Assembly (NCBI RefSeq): GCF_021343995.1
Contig: NZ_JAJTTE010000016.1
Coordinates: 1-64,000 of the forward strand
From: Pseudonocardia terrae
Lineage (GTDB): Bacteria; Actinomycetota; Actinomycetes; Mycobacteriales; Pseudonocardiaceae
Direction: 5' to 3'
Length of the DNA: 64,000 nucleotides
In this document: piece by piece, positions 42,111 through 49,601 of the stretch
Layout of the letters: each line of letters begins with the position of its first letter
Position numbering within the stretch: position 1 is the first letter of the stretch
Notes under the pieces: generated by a model
What the model saw: the letters and a program-made list of their open reading frames with translations, nothing else
Told to the model about the DNA's origin: nothing
Databases searched by the model: none
Made by a program: the position numbers and the translations under genes

Positions 42111-43595
42111 ATGCGACAGCTCGTTCTGGATCTGGACCGGCGCGCCGCGGCGGCGCCGGACGACGTCGTGGCGATCGGCGCCGACGGCCCGCACCGGCTC
42201 GCCGCGATCCTGGAGCAGGGCGCCGCGCTGGCCGCGGCGCTGCGCGAGGCGACCGGCCCCCGCCCCACGCTGCTGGTGCAGGCGGACAACTCGTGGCGCA
42301 CCGTCGTCGCCGCCGTGGCAGTGGGCAGGCTCGCGGGCACACTCGCGCTGATCAGCAGGCACGCGACTCGGCAGGAGTTCGCCGCGGCGTGCGAGGACAT
42401 CGACCCGGACGCCGTCGTCGCCGCCCCCGGCATCAGCCAGGACTGGGCGGTCGGGCTCCCGGCGGCGGCCGACGTCCTGGACGGCTGGCGGCTCGCGGCC
42501 CGGCCCGCCCGCGACGGCGACCGCTGGCGGGGTGGGGTCGTCATCGGCCTGACCTCGGGGTCGACCGGTCGCGCCAAGGGTGTGGTGCAGTCCGAGGCGT
42601 CGCTGCGCTACGCCGGGCAGGCCACGATCGACGCGGTCGGGCTACGACCCGGGGACACGGTCGCCGCACTCGTCCCGCTGTCGTCCGCCGCCGCCGTCTG
42701 CTTCGGCCTGTACCTGCCGCTCATGCTCGGCGGACGCGTGCTGCTGGCGGACCGCTGGGACCCGGCCGCCGCGGTCGACCTGATGGCCGAGCACGAGGCC
42801 CGCTGGACGATGTGCGTGCCCACGATGGCGCTGCAGATGGGCGGGGCCGCCCGAGAGCCGGGCCTGCTGACCGCGATGACGGCGATGACCGTCGGCGGGG
42901 GGCCGATGGACGCGGGCGCGCTGGGCCGGGCCGAGCAGCACCTCGGGACGCGCTTCCTGCGGGTCTTCGGGATGTCGGAATGCCTGGGCCACACCACCTC
43001 GCTCCCCGGCGACACCCCCGGGAAGCGGCTCGGCACCGACGGCGTCCCCTTCCCGGGCACCGAGCTGCGGGCCGTCGACGAGGGCGGCGCGCCGCTCCCG
43101 GCAGGGGCGACCGGACGGGCCCAGGTGCGCGGCCCCTCGCTGTTCGAGGGCTACGCGGGGGCCGGGGCCGTGGACCCGCCCGAGCTGACCGCGGACGGGT
43201 TCTTCCCGACCGGCGACCTCGTCGAGACCGCTTCGGACGGCACGATCTCGATCAAGGGCCGGGAGAAGGACATCATCATCCGCGGCGGGCGCAACATCGA
43301 CATCACCGAGGTCGAGACCGCGGTGGCCCGCCATCCGCAGGTCGACCAGGTCTGCGTGGTCCCGGTGCCGGACGAGGTGCTGGGGGAGCGGATCGCGGTC
43401 CTGCTGGTCACCGAGCGAGCCGATCTCGACCTCGCCGAGCTGCAGCGTCACCTCGGCGAGCTCGGCCTGATGAAGGGCAAGTGGCCGGAGTTCGTGTTCC
43501 GGGTGGAGGCGCTGCCGCAGAACCGGGTGGGCAAGCTCTCCCGTGCCGACGCGTCCCGGCTGGCCCGCGAGCTGCGGGACGGGGCCCCGGCGTGA
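42111..43595 (+). CDS. AMP-forming acyl-CoA synthetase
   Basis: 494 residues from ATG 42111. VVIGLTSGSTGRAKGVVQSEASLRYAG is the phosphate loop (about residues 145-170), LRVFGMSECLGHTTSLPGD the adenine-binding motif, FFPTGDLVETASDGTISIKGREKDIIIRGGRNI the hinge Asp and KGRxKD motif, and NRVGKLSRADASR near the C-terminus carries the catalytic Lys. It activates a carboxylic acid with ATP and CoA and so is the entry step of the CoA-dependent route. The next SDR starts within its stop codon. Confidence 0.93.
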   Translation: MRQLVLDLDRRAAAAPDDVVAIGADGPHRLAAILEQGAALAAALREATGPRPTLLVQADNSWRTVVAAVAVGRLAGTLALISRHATRQEFAAACEDIDPDAVVAAPGISQDWAVGLPAAADVLDGWRLAARPARDGDRWRGGVVIGLTSGSTGRAKGVVQSEASLRYAGQATIDAVGLRPGDTVAALVPLSSAAAVCFGLYLPLMLGGRVLLADRWDPAAAVDLMAEHEARWTMCVPTMALQMGGAAREPGLLTAMTAMTVGGGPMDAGALGRAEQHLGTRFLRVFGMSECLGHTTSLPGDTPGKRLGTDGVPFPGTELRAVDEGGAPLPAGATGRAQVRGPSLFEGYAGAGAVDPPELTADGFFPTGDLVETASDGTISIKGREKDIIIRGGRNIDITEVETAVARHPQVDQVCVVPVPDEVLGERIAVLLVTERADLDLAELQRHLGELGLMKGKWPEFVFRVEALPQNRVGKLSRADASRLARELRDGAPA

Positions 43596-44359
43596 CGACG
43601 GTGGCCCGCCGGTTCGAGGGCTCGGTCGCCGTCGTCACCGGGGCCGGCTCCGGCCTCGGGACCGCCGCGGCCGAGCGGCTGGCCGCCGAGGGCGCCACCG
43701 TCGCGCTGCTCGACCGCGACCTGCGGGCCGTGGCCGAGCTGGCCGACGAGCTCCCCCACGCCACCGCGCACGAGGTCGACGTGACCGACGCAGCCGCCGT
43801 CGACACCGTGATCGACACGGTGGCCGCCCGGCACGGTCGGATCGACGCCCTGGTCAACAACGCCGGCGTGGTCGGCCCGCAGGTGCCGGTCCACGAGACG
43901 ACCGACGCGATCTGGTCGACCGTCATGCGGGTCAACGCCGACGGCGCGTTCCACGTGCTGCGCGCGACCCTGCGGGCCATGGTCGCGGGCGAGGGCGGTG
44001 CCGTGGTGAACATGGCCTCCTCGTCCGGGTTGTCGGGCAAGCCCAACATGGCGCCGTACAGCTTCTCGAAGGCCGGGATCGTCGGGCTGACCCGCTCCGC
44101 GGCCATCGAGTACGCGGCCCGCGGGGTGCGGGTCAATGCCGTTGCCCCGACCGCCGTCCGTACACCGCTGGTGGAGCAGCACATCCAGAATGCGCCCGAC
44201 CCGTCCGCGATGGAACGCCGGGTCACCTCCCAGACACCGATCCCCGGCCTGCCCACGCCCGCGGACGTCGCCGCGGTGGTGGCGTTCCTGCTCTCTGCCG
44301 AGGCCGCGTGGATCACCGGCCTCACCGTCCCTGTCGACGGCGGATACCACGCCACCTAG
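43592..44359 (+). CDS. Short-chain dehydrogenase/reductase (E)
   Basis: 255 residues from a GTG overlapping the ligase stop. VTGAGSGLGTAAAERLAAEG, NNAG, Ser in NMASSSGLSG and YSFSK are the SDR motifs; LLDRDLRA after strand 2 favours NAD(H). It is co-transcribed with the ligase and NTF2/EthD genes. It likely oxidises a hydroxyl to a ketone that is then handled by the crotonase or by NTF2 proteins. Confidence 0.88.
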   Translation: MTTVARRFEGSVAVVTGAGSGLGTAAAERLAAEGATVALLDRDLRAVAELADELPHATAHEVDVTDAAAVDTVIDTVAARHGRIDALVNNAGVVGPQVPVHETTDAIWSTVMRVNADGAFHVLRATLRAMVAGEGGAVVNMASSSGLSGKPNMAPYSFSKAGIVGLTRSAAIEYAARGVRVNAVAPTAVRTPLVEQHIQNAPDPSAMERRVTSQTPIPGLPTPADVAAVVAFLLSAEAAWITGLTVPVDGGYHAT

Positions 44360-44418
44360 CAGTCAGCATCCACGACCTACGGGCCACGCCCGGGTCGACG
44401 CAGCGCGAAGGAGCGCCG

Positions 44419-45753
44419 ATGTCCCAGGTCACCCCCGAGGAGGCGGCCCGCACCGGCCGGCGGGCGAGCATCGCCGCCGCCGTCGGTACCGCCATCGAGT
44501 ACTACGACTTCGCGATCTACGGCTACCTCGCCGTCGTCCTCGCGCCGTTGTTCTTCCCGAGCCAGGACGGGCTCGTCGGCGTCCTGTCGACGCTGGTCGT
44601 CGTGGCCGGCGGGTTCGCCGCCCGCCCGCTCGGTGGAGTGATCTTCGGGCGGATCGGTGATCGACGTGGCCGGCGGATAGTGCTCATGGCGACGGTGAGC
44701 CTGATGGGGGTCTCGACCGTGCTGACGGGACTCCTGCCGACCTTCGCCACCATCGGCGTCGCCGCGCCGATCCTGCTCGCCGTGCTCCGGGTCGTGCAGG
44801 GCATCTCTGCCGGCGGCGAGATCGGCGGGGCCGCCTCGTTGGCGACCGAGTCCGCCCCGTCGCGACGCCGCGGCCTGTTCGGCTCTGCAACGTCCGTCGG
44901 TGTCGCGTTCGGCTTGGCGGGTGCTGCGGCCGCTGTCGGGACCGTCACCGCGGTCACGACTCCCGAGCAGCTCGCCTCGTGGGGCTGGCGCATCCCGTTC
45001 CTCATCGCCGGCCCTCTCGTGCTCGGCGCGGTGCTCTACCGGATGCGGGTGGAGGACTCGCCGGTGTTCAAGGAGCTGGTTCAGCACTCTGAGCCGGTGA
45101 AGGCCCCCGTGACCGAGGTTCTCCGCAATCACGGAAGTGCCGTGCTGCGGACCGTCGGCATCGTCTATGCCACGTTGACGACCGGCAGCCTCGCCTCGGT
45201 CTACATCCTGGTGCACCTCTCAGCGGTGCTCGGGTACCCGCTGACGGGTTCGCTGTGGTTGATCGTGTTGATCGTGCTGCTGCCGGTCGGGTTGGTGCCG
45301 TTGGCCGGCGCGCTGAGCGACCGGTTCGGGCGTCGAGCCGTGCTGGCAGCGGCGGCGCTCGGGTTCATCGTCCTGGCGGTGCCCTGTTACTGGGTGATGC
45401 AGCAGGGCTCCCTGGTCTGGGCCATGGTGGCGGCGATCATCCTGAACATCCCCTTCGCCGTGCAGCAGGGCGTGCTCTACACCCTGCTCCCCGAGCTGTT
45501 CCCGACACGCGTTCGCTACACCGGCGTCTCGATCGGCTTCAACATCGGTGGAGTGCTGGGCTCGGGCCTGGTCTCGGTGATCGCGACCGCCCTGGTCACA
45601 TTGACCGGCAACACGTTGGCGCCCGCGTTCTACTTGATCTTCGCCGCCCTCGTCGGCCTCGCGTTCGTCGCGATCACCCGCGAGACCTCCCGAGACACCC
45701 TCGGGAGCGAGGACACCGAGAGCTCGACGCTGGGCAGCTCGCGTACTGTTTGA
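44419..45753 (+). CDS. MFS transporter, metabolite:H+ symporter type
   Basis: ATG at 44419 follows GAAGGAG; 444 residues and 12 probable helices. AAAVGTAIEYYDFAIYGYLAVVLAPLFFPS is the N-terminal signature of the MHS group (ProP, ShiA, KgtP); GGVIFGRIGDRRGRRIVLM is the loop 2-3 motif, VVQGISAGGEIGGAASLATE the helix-4 motif and GALSDRFGRRAVL the second-half loop motif. It probably imports an acid with a proton, giving a second uptake route beside the ABC importer, or exports a side product. Confidence 0.9.
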   Translation: MSQVTPEEAARTGRRASIAAAVGTAIEYYDFAIYGYLAVVLAPLFFPSQDGLVGVLSTLVVVAGGFAARPLGGVIFGRIGDRRGRRIVLMATVSLMGVSTVLTGLLPTFATIGVAAPILLAVLRVVQGISAGGEIGGAASLATESAPSRRRGLFGSATSVGVAFGLAGAAAAVGTVTAVTTPEQLASWGWRIPFLIAGPLVLGAVLYRMRVEDSPVFKELVQHSEPVKAPVTEVLRNHGSAVLRTVGIVYATLTTGSLASVYILVHLSAVLGYPLTGSLWLIVLIVLLPVGLVPLAGALSDRFGRRAVLAAAALGFIVLAVPCYWVMQQGSLVWAMVAAIILNIPFAVQQGVLYTLLPELFPTRVRYTGVSIGFNIGGVLGSGLVSVIATALVTLTGNTLAPAFYLIFAALVGLAFVAITRETSRDTLGSEDTESSTLGSSRTV

Positions 45754-45791
45754 CCTTCCCCCGCCTGTATGGACTCGGTGATCCTCGCCGG

Positions 45792-45941
45792 CATCTCGGG
45801 GGCACGCTGCACGCGGCGGTCCGCAACCTCGGCGGTCACGACATGCTGGCCTTGGACGACGTGTTCGGCCCGATCGACGACACCCGCCCCACCGTCATCT
45901 TCGTCTCCACGGTCAAGGGTGGGGCTTGGCCGGCGAAGGAC
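45792..45941 (+). pseudogene. Fragment of transketolase-like/PDH E1 enzyme
   Basis: In one frame the sequence reads GTLHAAVRNLGGHDMLALDDVFGPIDDTRPTVIFVSTVKG, matching the conserved NLGGHD...AIDDTRPTVIFAYTVKG block of thiamine-diphosphate enzymes of the pyruvate dehydrogenase E1 (AceE)/transketolase type. No further parts are found on either side: the frame ends in unrelated sequence. It is an isolated relic about 50 codons long just after the MFS gene. Confidence 0.7.
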
Positions 45942-46484
45942 ATCCGCAGAACGGCAGCCTACTGCTCTCCGCCGGCTGCCGATCCCGGCGATTTTCTTCG
46001 CCTTCGTCGCCTCGGCCCTGCCCGGCGCAGTAGTGGTCACGGTGGTGCCGCGGCGGTCGGCACCCGACGCGGTCAGGGCGGCGCGGGAGGTCACTACGTG
46101 GTGAGTCGGCACGCCTTCTTCGATCTCGGCGAACCACGGAGCGGCCGCCTCGTCGAAGCGGGCGCGCTATTGAGCGATTTCGCCTGGGTGTCGCTGACGT
46201 GAGCATGCAGCTCTTCGCGGATTGCTTCCGCCGCGGCGCTGGTCTGGCTCATCGCCTCGGCCAGGTCGTCGCCCGCACCATCGCCCTTCAGATCGGCGTG
46301 GCCATGGTGTCAATGGCCTCGCCGAACCCGCCGCGCATCGCCGTGGGCTGCAGCACACAGCCAACGCCGTCGCCTCAACAACCGCGCGCCGCGTCATCGA
46401 CGCCCACAGCACGAGCGTGCTCGTGGGGAGCGCGACGCAGGTGGGGCTGGTCCGGCCCTGTCGCTGACCCTCAGCTGATTGGGC
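45942..46484. other. Degraded stretch with no recognisable gene
   Basis: About 540 bp. Several frames are open but none has a ribosome site and coherent protein composition. It may hold further decayed gene pieces between the E1 relic and the P450 gene. Confidence 0.5.
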
Positions 46485-47639
46485 TCACCACGTGACGTCG
46501 AGGCGCGCGGGGCCGCAGAACATCGGGCTCGTGACCTCGGTGACCCCCGTGCCGGGAGCGAGGCGCAGGCCGGGCATCCGGTCGGCCAGGGCCTCCAGGG
46601 CCGTCGAGATCTCGATCCGGGACAGCTCGGCGCCCAGGCAGAGGTGGATGCCGTGGCCGAACGAGACGTGTCGGCGCGCGCTCGGGCGGCGCGGGTCGAA
46701 CGCGGCGGCGTTTGGGCCGAACACCACCTCGTCAAGGTTCGCCGACTCCAGCCCGACGATCACCCGTTCGCCGTCGTGCACCGCGGTCCCGCCCAGGTCG
46801 TGGTCGCCCACCACGGTGCGCAGCACCCAGCGGATCGCCGAGCCGTGCCGCAGACCTTCCTCGCGCACCCCGTCGAGCAGGGCGCGGTCGGCGCACAGCT
46901 CCTCCCAGAGCGTGCGGTTCTCCAGGAGTTGCCGCAGCGTCGAACCGATTGTGTAGGCGGTACTCTCCAACCCCGCGACAAACAGCTGCCACGCGTGGAA
47001 GGCCACCTCGCGGTCGCTGAGGTCGTTGCTCGTCGCCAGGAGGGTGATGAGGTCGTCGGTGGGGTGCGCGCGGCGCTCGCGGGCGGCCGCGGAGAAGTAC
47101 TCCTCCAACCGCCGCCACGCCTCGGTCTCGGTGAACGCGGCGGGGAGGATCGCGGTGATGTCCAACGACAGCCGTGCGAGCTCTGCCGCGTCCTCCGCGG
47201 GCACCCCGACGAGCCGGGCGATAACCCGCGCGGTCAGGGGAAGGGCGTAGTCGCCGACGAGGTCGGTGGGCGCGGCGAGCCCGTCGAGCAGCGCGTCAGC
47301 GTACTCACGTATCCAGGGCGCGGCCTCGGTGATCGCGGCCCGGGTGAAGCCGGGGCGCAGCAGGGCGCGCAGCGCGCTGTGGCGCGGTGGGTCACTCTGG
47401 GTGATCAGCTCGGGCGGGGCCGGCCCGTCGCCCGCCTCGAGCACGAAGTTGCCGTTGTTGCTGTACGCGGAAGGGTCGAGCAGCGCTGCGCGGACTGTCT
47501 CGTGCCGGGCGGCGAAGTGCAGGCCGGGGGCGATCCCGGCGACGGGACAGCGGGACCGCACGTGGACAAGGGTGCGGCGGTTGTCGTCCAGCTCGGTTGG
47601 GGCGAACGGATCGAAGGGTGCGACCTCGGGGCTGACCAT
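46485..47639 (-). CDS. Cytochrome P450
   Basis: ATG at 47639 is chosen because AAAGGAG is seven bases upstream; 384 residues. Heme loop FGHGIHLCLGAELSRIEIS holds the Cys ligand; I-helix LFVAGLESTAYTIG has the acid-alcohol pair; EGLRH is ExxR; ITQSDPPRHSALRALLRPGFT is the conserved bacterial helix C region. This is a soluble CYP of the bacterial class I sort, needing a ferredoxin, none of which is adjacent. It would hydroxylate the cluster's ring compound. No regulon site lies at its start. Confidence 0.93.
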   Translation of the reverse strand: MVSPEVAPFDPFAPTELDDNRRTLVHVRSRCPVAGIAPGLHFAARHETVRAALLDPSAYSNNGNFVLEAGDGPAPPELITQSDPPRHSALRALLRPGFTRAAITEAAPWIREYADALLDGLAAPTDLVGDYALPLTARVIARLVGVPAEDAAELARLSLDITAILPAAFTETEAWRRLEEYFSAAARERRAHPTDDLITLLATSNDLSDREVAFHAWQLFVAGLESTAYTIGSTLRQLLENRTLWEELCADRALLDGVREEGLRHGSAIRWVLRTVVGDHDLGGTAVHDGERVIVGLESANLDEVVFGPNAAAFDPRRPSARRHVSFGHGIHLCLGAELSRIEISTALEALADRMPGLRLAPGTGVTEVTSPMFCGPARLDVTW

Positions 47640-47733
47640 GAGCACGCTCCTTTGCGTGGTGGGCGGCTCGACCGTAAGCGTCGTCTGACGACTGAGTCAA
47701 TACTTCGACGAGTTCGAAGGTGAACTGTCTGAC

Positions 47734-48123
47734 ATGGATGAGTGGCCCTGGTGCCGCAATGGGGGCTGCGGGGCCTGCACCGCGGTCGTCGACGGACGCC
47801 GCGTCAAGATCTGCCTGATCCTCGCCGGTGCGCAGAGGGCGCCCGCGTCGACACCGTCGCCGGGCTCGGCACCGAGGAGGCCCCCCATCCGGTGCGGGAG
47901 GTTTTCATGGTCGAGTACGCCTTCCGGTGCGGGTTCTGCCTGTCGCGACCGGCCTCACTGAGGACGAGGTGCGGGCTGGGCTCGAAGCCACCTCCAGCCT
48001 GCGCCGGCTCGTCTCGTTGGCGGAGGTCGTGGACGTCGTCTTTCTCTGCTCGCCCCCGGCTGCTGCGGTCACCGGTGACGCAGTCGGCGTCGCGGGCGGC
48101 GACCGGGGTGCGGTGCACTACTG
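47734..48123 (+). pseudogene. Decayed [2Fe-2S] small subunit of a molybdenum hydroxylase
   Basis: Three frames together give pieces of a CoxS/XdhC-type subunit: CRNGGCGACTAVVDGRRVKICLILAG (first [2Fe-2S] cluster; Cys three spaced as normal), then in another frame GARVDTVAGLGTEEAPHPVREVFMVEYAFRCGFC (second-cluster start), then in the third a scrambled remainder. Frameshifts lie near 47830 and 47940. The N-terminus is missing. It indicates an aldehyde or carbon monoxide dehydrogenase-like operon once sat here. Confidence 0.8.
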
Positions 48124-48480
48124 ACGATTGCTCCGCCAATCGACCTTCATCTGCCAGCTGATTCGTCCATGACCCGACGGCCCACCGTCAGGTCAGCAAG
48201 CCGAGGGCCGGAGGAGCACAAGGCGGCGCCGAGGTTGGTGCGTCTGCTGGCCAAGGGCCTAGCGATGCTGCTGGCCAGTTGACGCAGGTTCGAGACGCTC
48301 GGCGGGCACACCTGGAAGCTCGTCGGTCAACTCGTCCCGCTCGGCGCAGACAGGCCGGCCTACCGGTCGAGGTTGGTGATCGTAGCCGGGGTGGGAGGAA
48401 CCGGATGCCGACCGTGATCAGTCGACTCCACTTTCCGCTGTACCGGCGAATAAGCGGTCAGTATGATCTTGGAAAAGCAC
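48124..48480. other. Non-coding gap before the right island repeat
   Basis: About 360 bp. Possible 37-codon frame from an ATG at 48169, without a ribosome site and of odd composition; I do not call it. No other element is evident. Confidence 0.5.
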
Positions 48481-48512
48481 TGCAGGCCAGAGCGACAACG
48501 CTCTGGCCTGCA
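48481..48512. terminator. Strong hairpin, probable terminator
   Basis: Perfect 14-bp stem with a 4-base loop. On the minus strand it would lie just after the tRNA-like 3' end, where a tRNA terminator is expected. No long T-run follows, as is common in actinobacteria. Confidence 0.6.
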
Positions 48513-48568
48513 ACTTCTGTGCGCCGCGAGGGAATCGAACCCCCAACCCGCTGGAGGGGAGTCGGGTG
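48481..48568. repeat. Right copy of island direct repeat (tRNA 3'-end-like plus hairpin)
   Basis: Bases 48514-48568 repeat 21109-21163 exactly in the same orientation. As in the left copy, the minus strand shows a T-arm (GGGGG TTCGATT CCCTC) and an acceptor 3' strand with no matching 5' half. The adjoining hairpin at 48481-48512 has a perfect 14-bp stem (TGCAGGCCAGAGCG...CGCTCTGGCCTGCA) with loop ACAA and could terminate transcription. The left copy carries one mismatch. Confidence 0.7.
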
Positions 48569-48908
48569 TTCGCCCAGGTTCCTCCAGAGTCGTTCTTGCT
48601 GGTCGCGAGGCAGGTGCAGGCTAAATTGATCATCGCTCGTGGTGTCTGCCGCTCACGGTGTTCTGGCGTAAGCGGTGACCAAAACGGTGACTCCGGAAGA
48701 TCAACGAATGCCCGCGGTGACGACCGCCGTCGAGGAGAGGTCGTCCGGGCGGGGGCGCCGGCGCGAGTCTAACCCGAGGAACGCCCGGCCGCGGACCGTC
48801 TTGCGTGCGTCGTCGATCGTCAGATCGCCAAGCCCGGTCACGCGATGTCGACTCTCTTCAGGGGCTGAAAAGCGCTGTGCGTAACGAGGCCGAACCTGGC
48901 CCCGACTC
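48569..48908. other. Gap between the island repeat and the lipoprotein gene
   Basis: About 340 bp with no frame I can support; apparent frames on both strands lack ribosome sites. It may hold the promoter of the lipoprotein gene, but no clear -10/-35 was found. Confidence 0.5.
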
Positions 48909-49505
48909 ATGATCCATGGCAAGGATCAAGGCGCGACTCTCGGCTCGCTCGCAGCGCTTGTCCTCTTTGCAGGGTGTGGCAGTCCCTCGGAGCTGGCTCC
49001 GGCGGCCGCTCCCGTCGCTTCGGCCCCGATCCCTGCCCCCTCAGCGGCGGCCGCCCCAGTGGTGGCCGCGGAGGTTACGAGCGCAGCGCCGGCAACCGAC
49101 GCCCCGGACGCGCTCTGGGCGCGGTGGAAGGCGCTCAACGACGACTGCCGCGGCAGGTCGCCGGGGCCGGCTACGGGTCGGGCGTGCGTCGAGCGCGACG
49201 AGGTGATGGAGCAGCAGGCCGTGGCGAGTGCGGACGCCTTCCTCGCTGCCTGGCGGGCCGGGGACGCGGCAGGAATGACCAGGCTGTCAACCGCGGACGC
49301 GACGGACACCTTCGGGCGGCCGCTGGTCGGGAGCCTGTTGCAGTTCGCCCCGGCGGAGCGGCGGTTCGAACTTACTTACGACGTGGAGAGGACCGGCAAG
49401 GTCTCGGCGTACATAAGCACCTCGGGGCCCGATCTCTACTTCGAATGGGACGACGACTACCAGCGGGGATGGCTCGTCCGGAGCTACGCGCTGGACGTCG
49501 GCTGA
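48909..49505 (+). CDS. Secreted lipoprotein of unknown function
   Basis: 198 residues. The signal is short (SLAALVLFAGCGS, lipobox LFAGC), so Cys23 is the probable anchor. A long Ala/Pro linker (about 25-60) leads to WARWKALNDDCRGR, VERDEVMEQQAVASADAFLAAWRAGDAAGMTRLSTADATDTFG and FEWDDDYQRGWLVRSYALDVG. The DAFLAAWRAGD block recalls NTF2-like lipoproteins of actinobacteria. A decayed second copy lies at 62735-63140, on the other side of the FHA-FtsK module, so this protein is probably part of that module. Confidence 0.75.
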   Translation: MIHGKDQGATLGSLAALVLFAGCGSPSELAPAAAPVASAPIPAPSAAAAPVVAAEVTSAAPATDAPDALWARWKALNDDCRGRSPGPATGRACVERDEVMEQQAVASADAFLAAWRAGDAAGMTRLSTADATDTFGRPLVGSLLQFAPAERRFELTYDVERTGKVSAYISTSGPDLYFEWDDDYQRGWLVRSYALDVG

Positions 49506-49601
49506 ATGCGTCTCGGTCCGACAACGCTGCGCCGCCCGGCCGTTACGTTGTGCCGCCCTGGAGCGATCTCCTCGTCGTCAGTGTCCGATCGGTGATCTGA
49601 G

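Noticed and set aside
45630-46112. 160-codon minus-strand frame
   Set aside because: It runs antisense to the MFS end and the E1 relic, with no start signal and shadow-like composition.
46199-46495. 98-codon frame before the P450 gene
   Set aside because: No ribosome site, low-complexity C-terminus and no recognisable motif.
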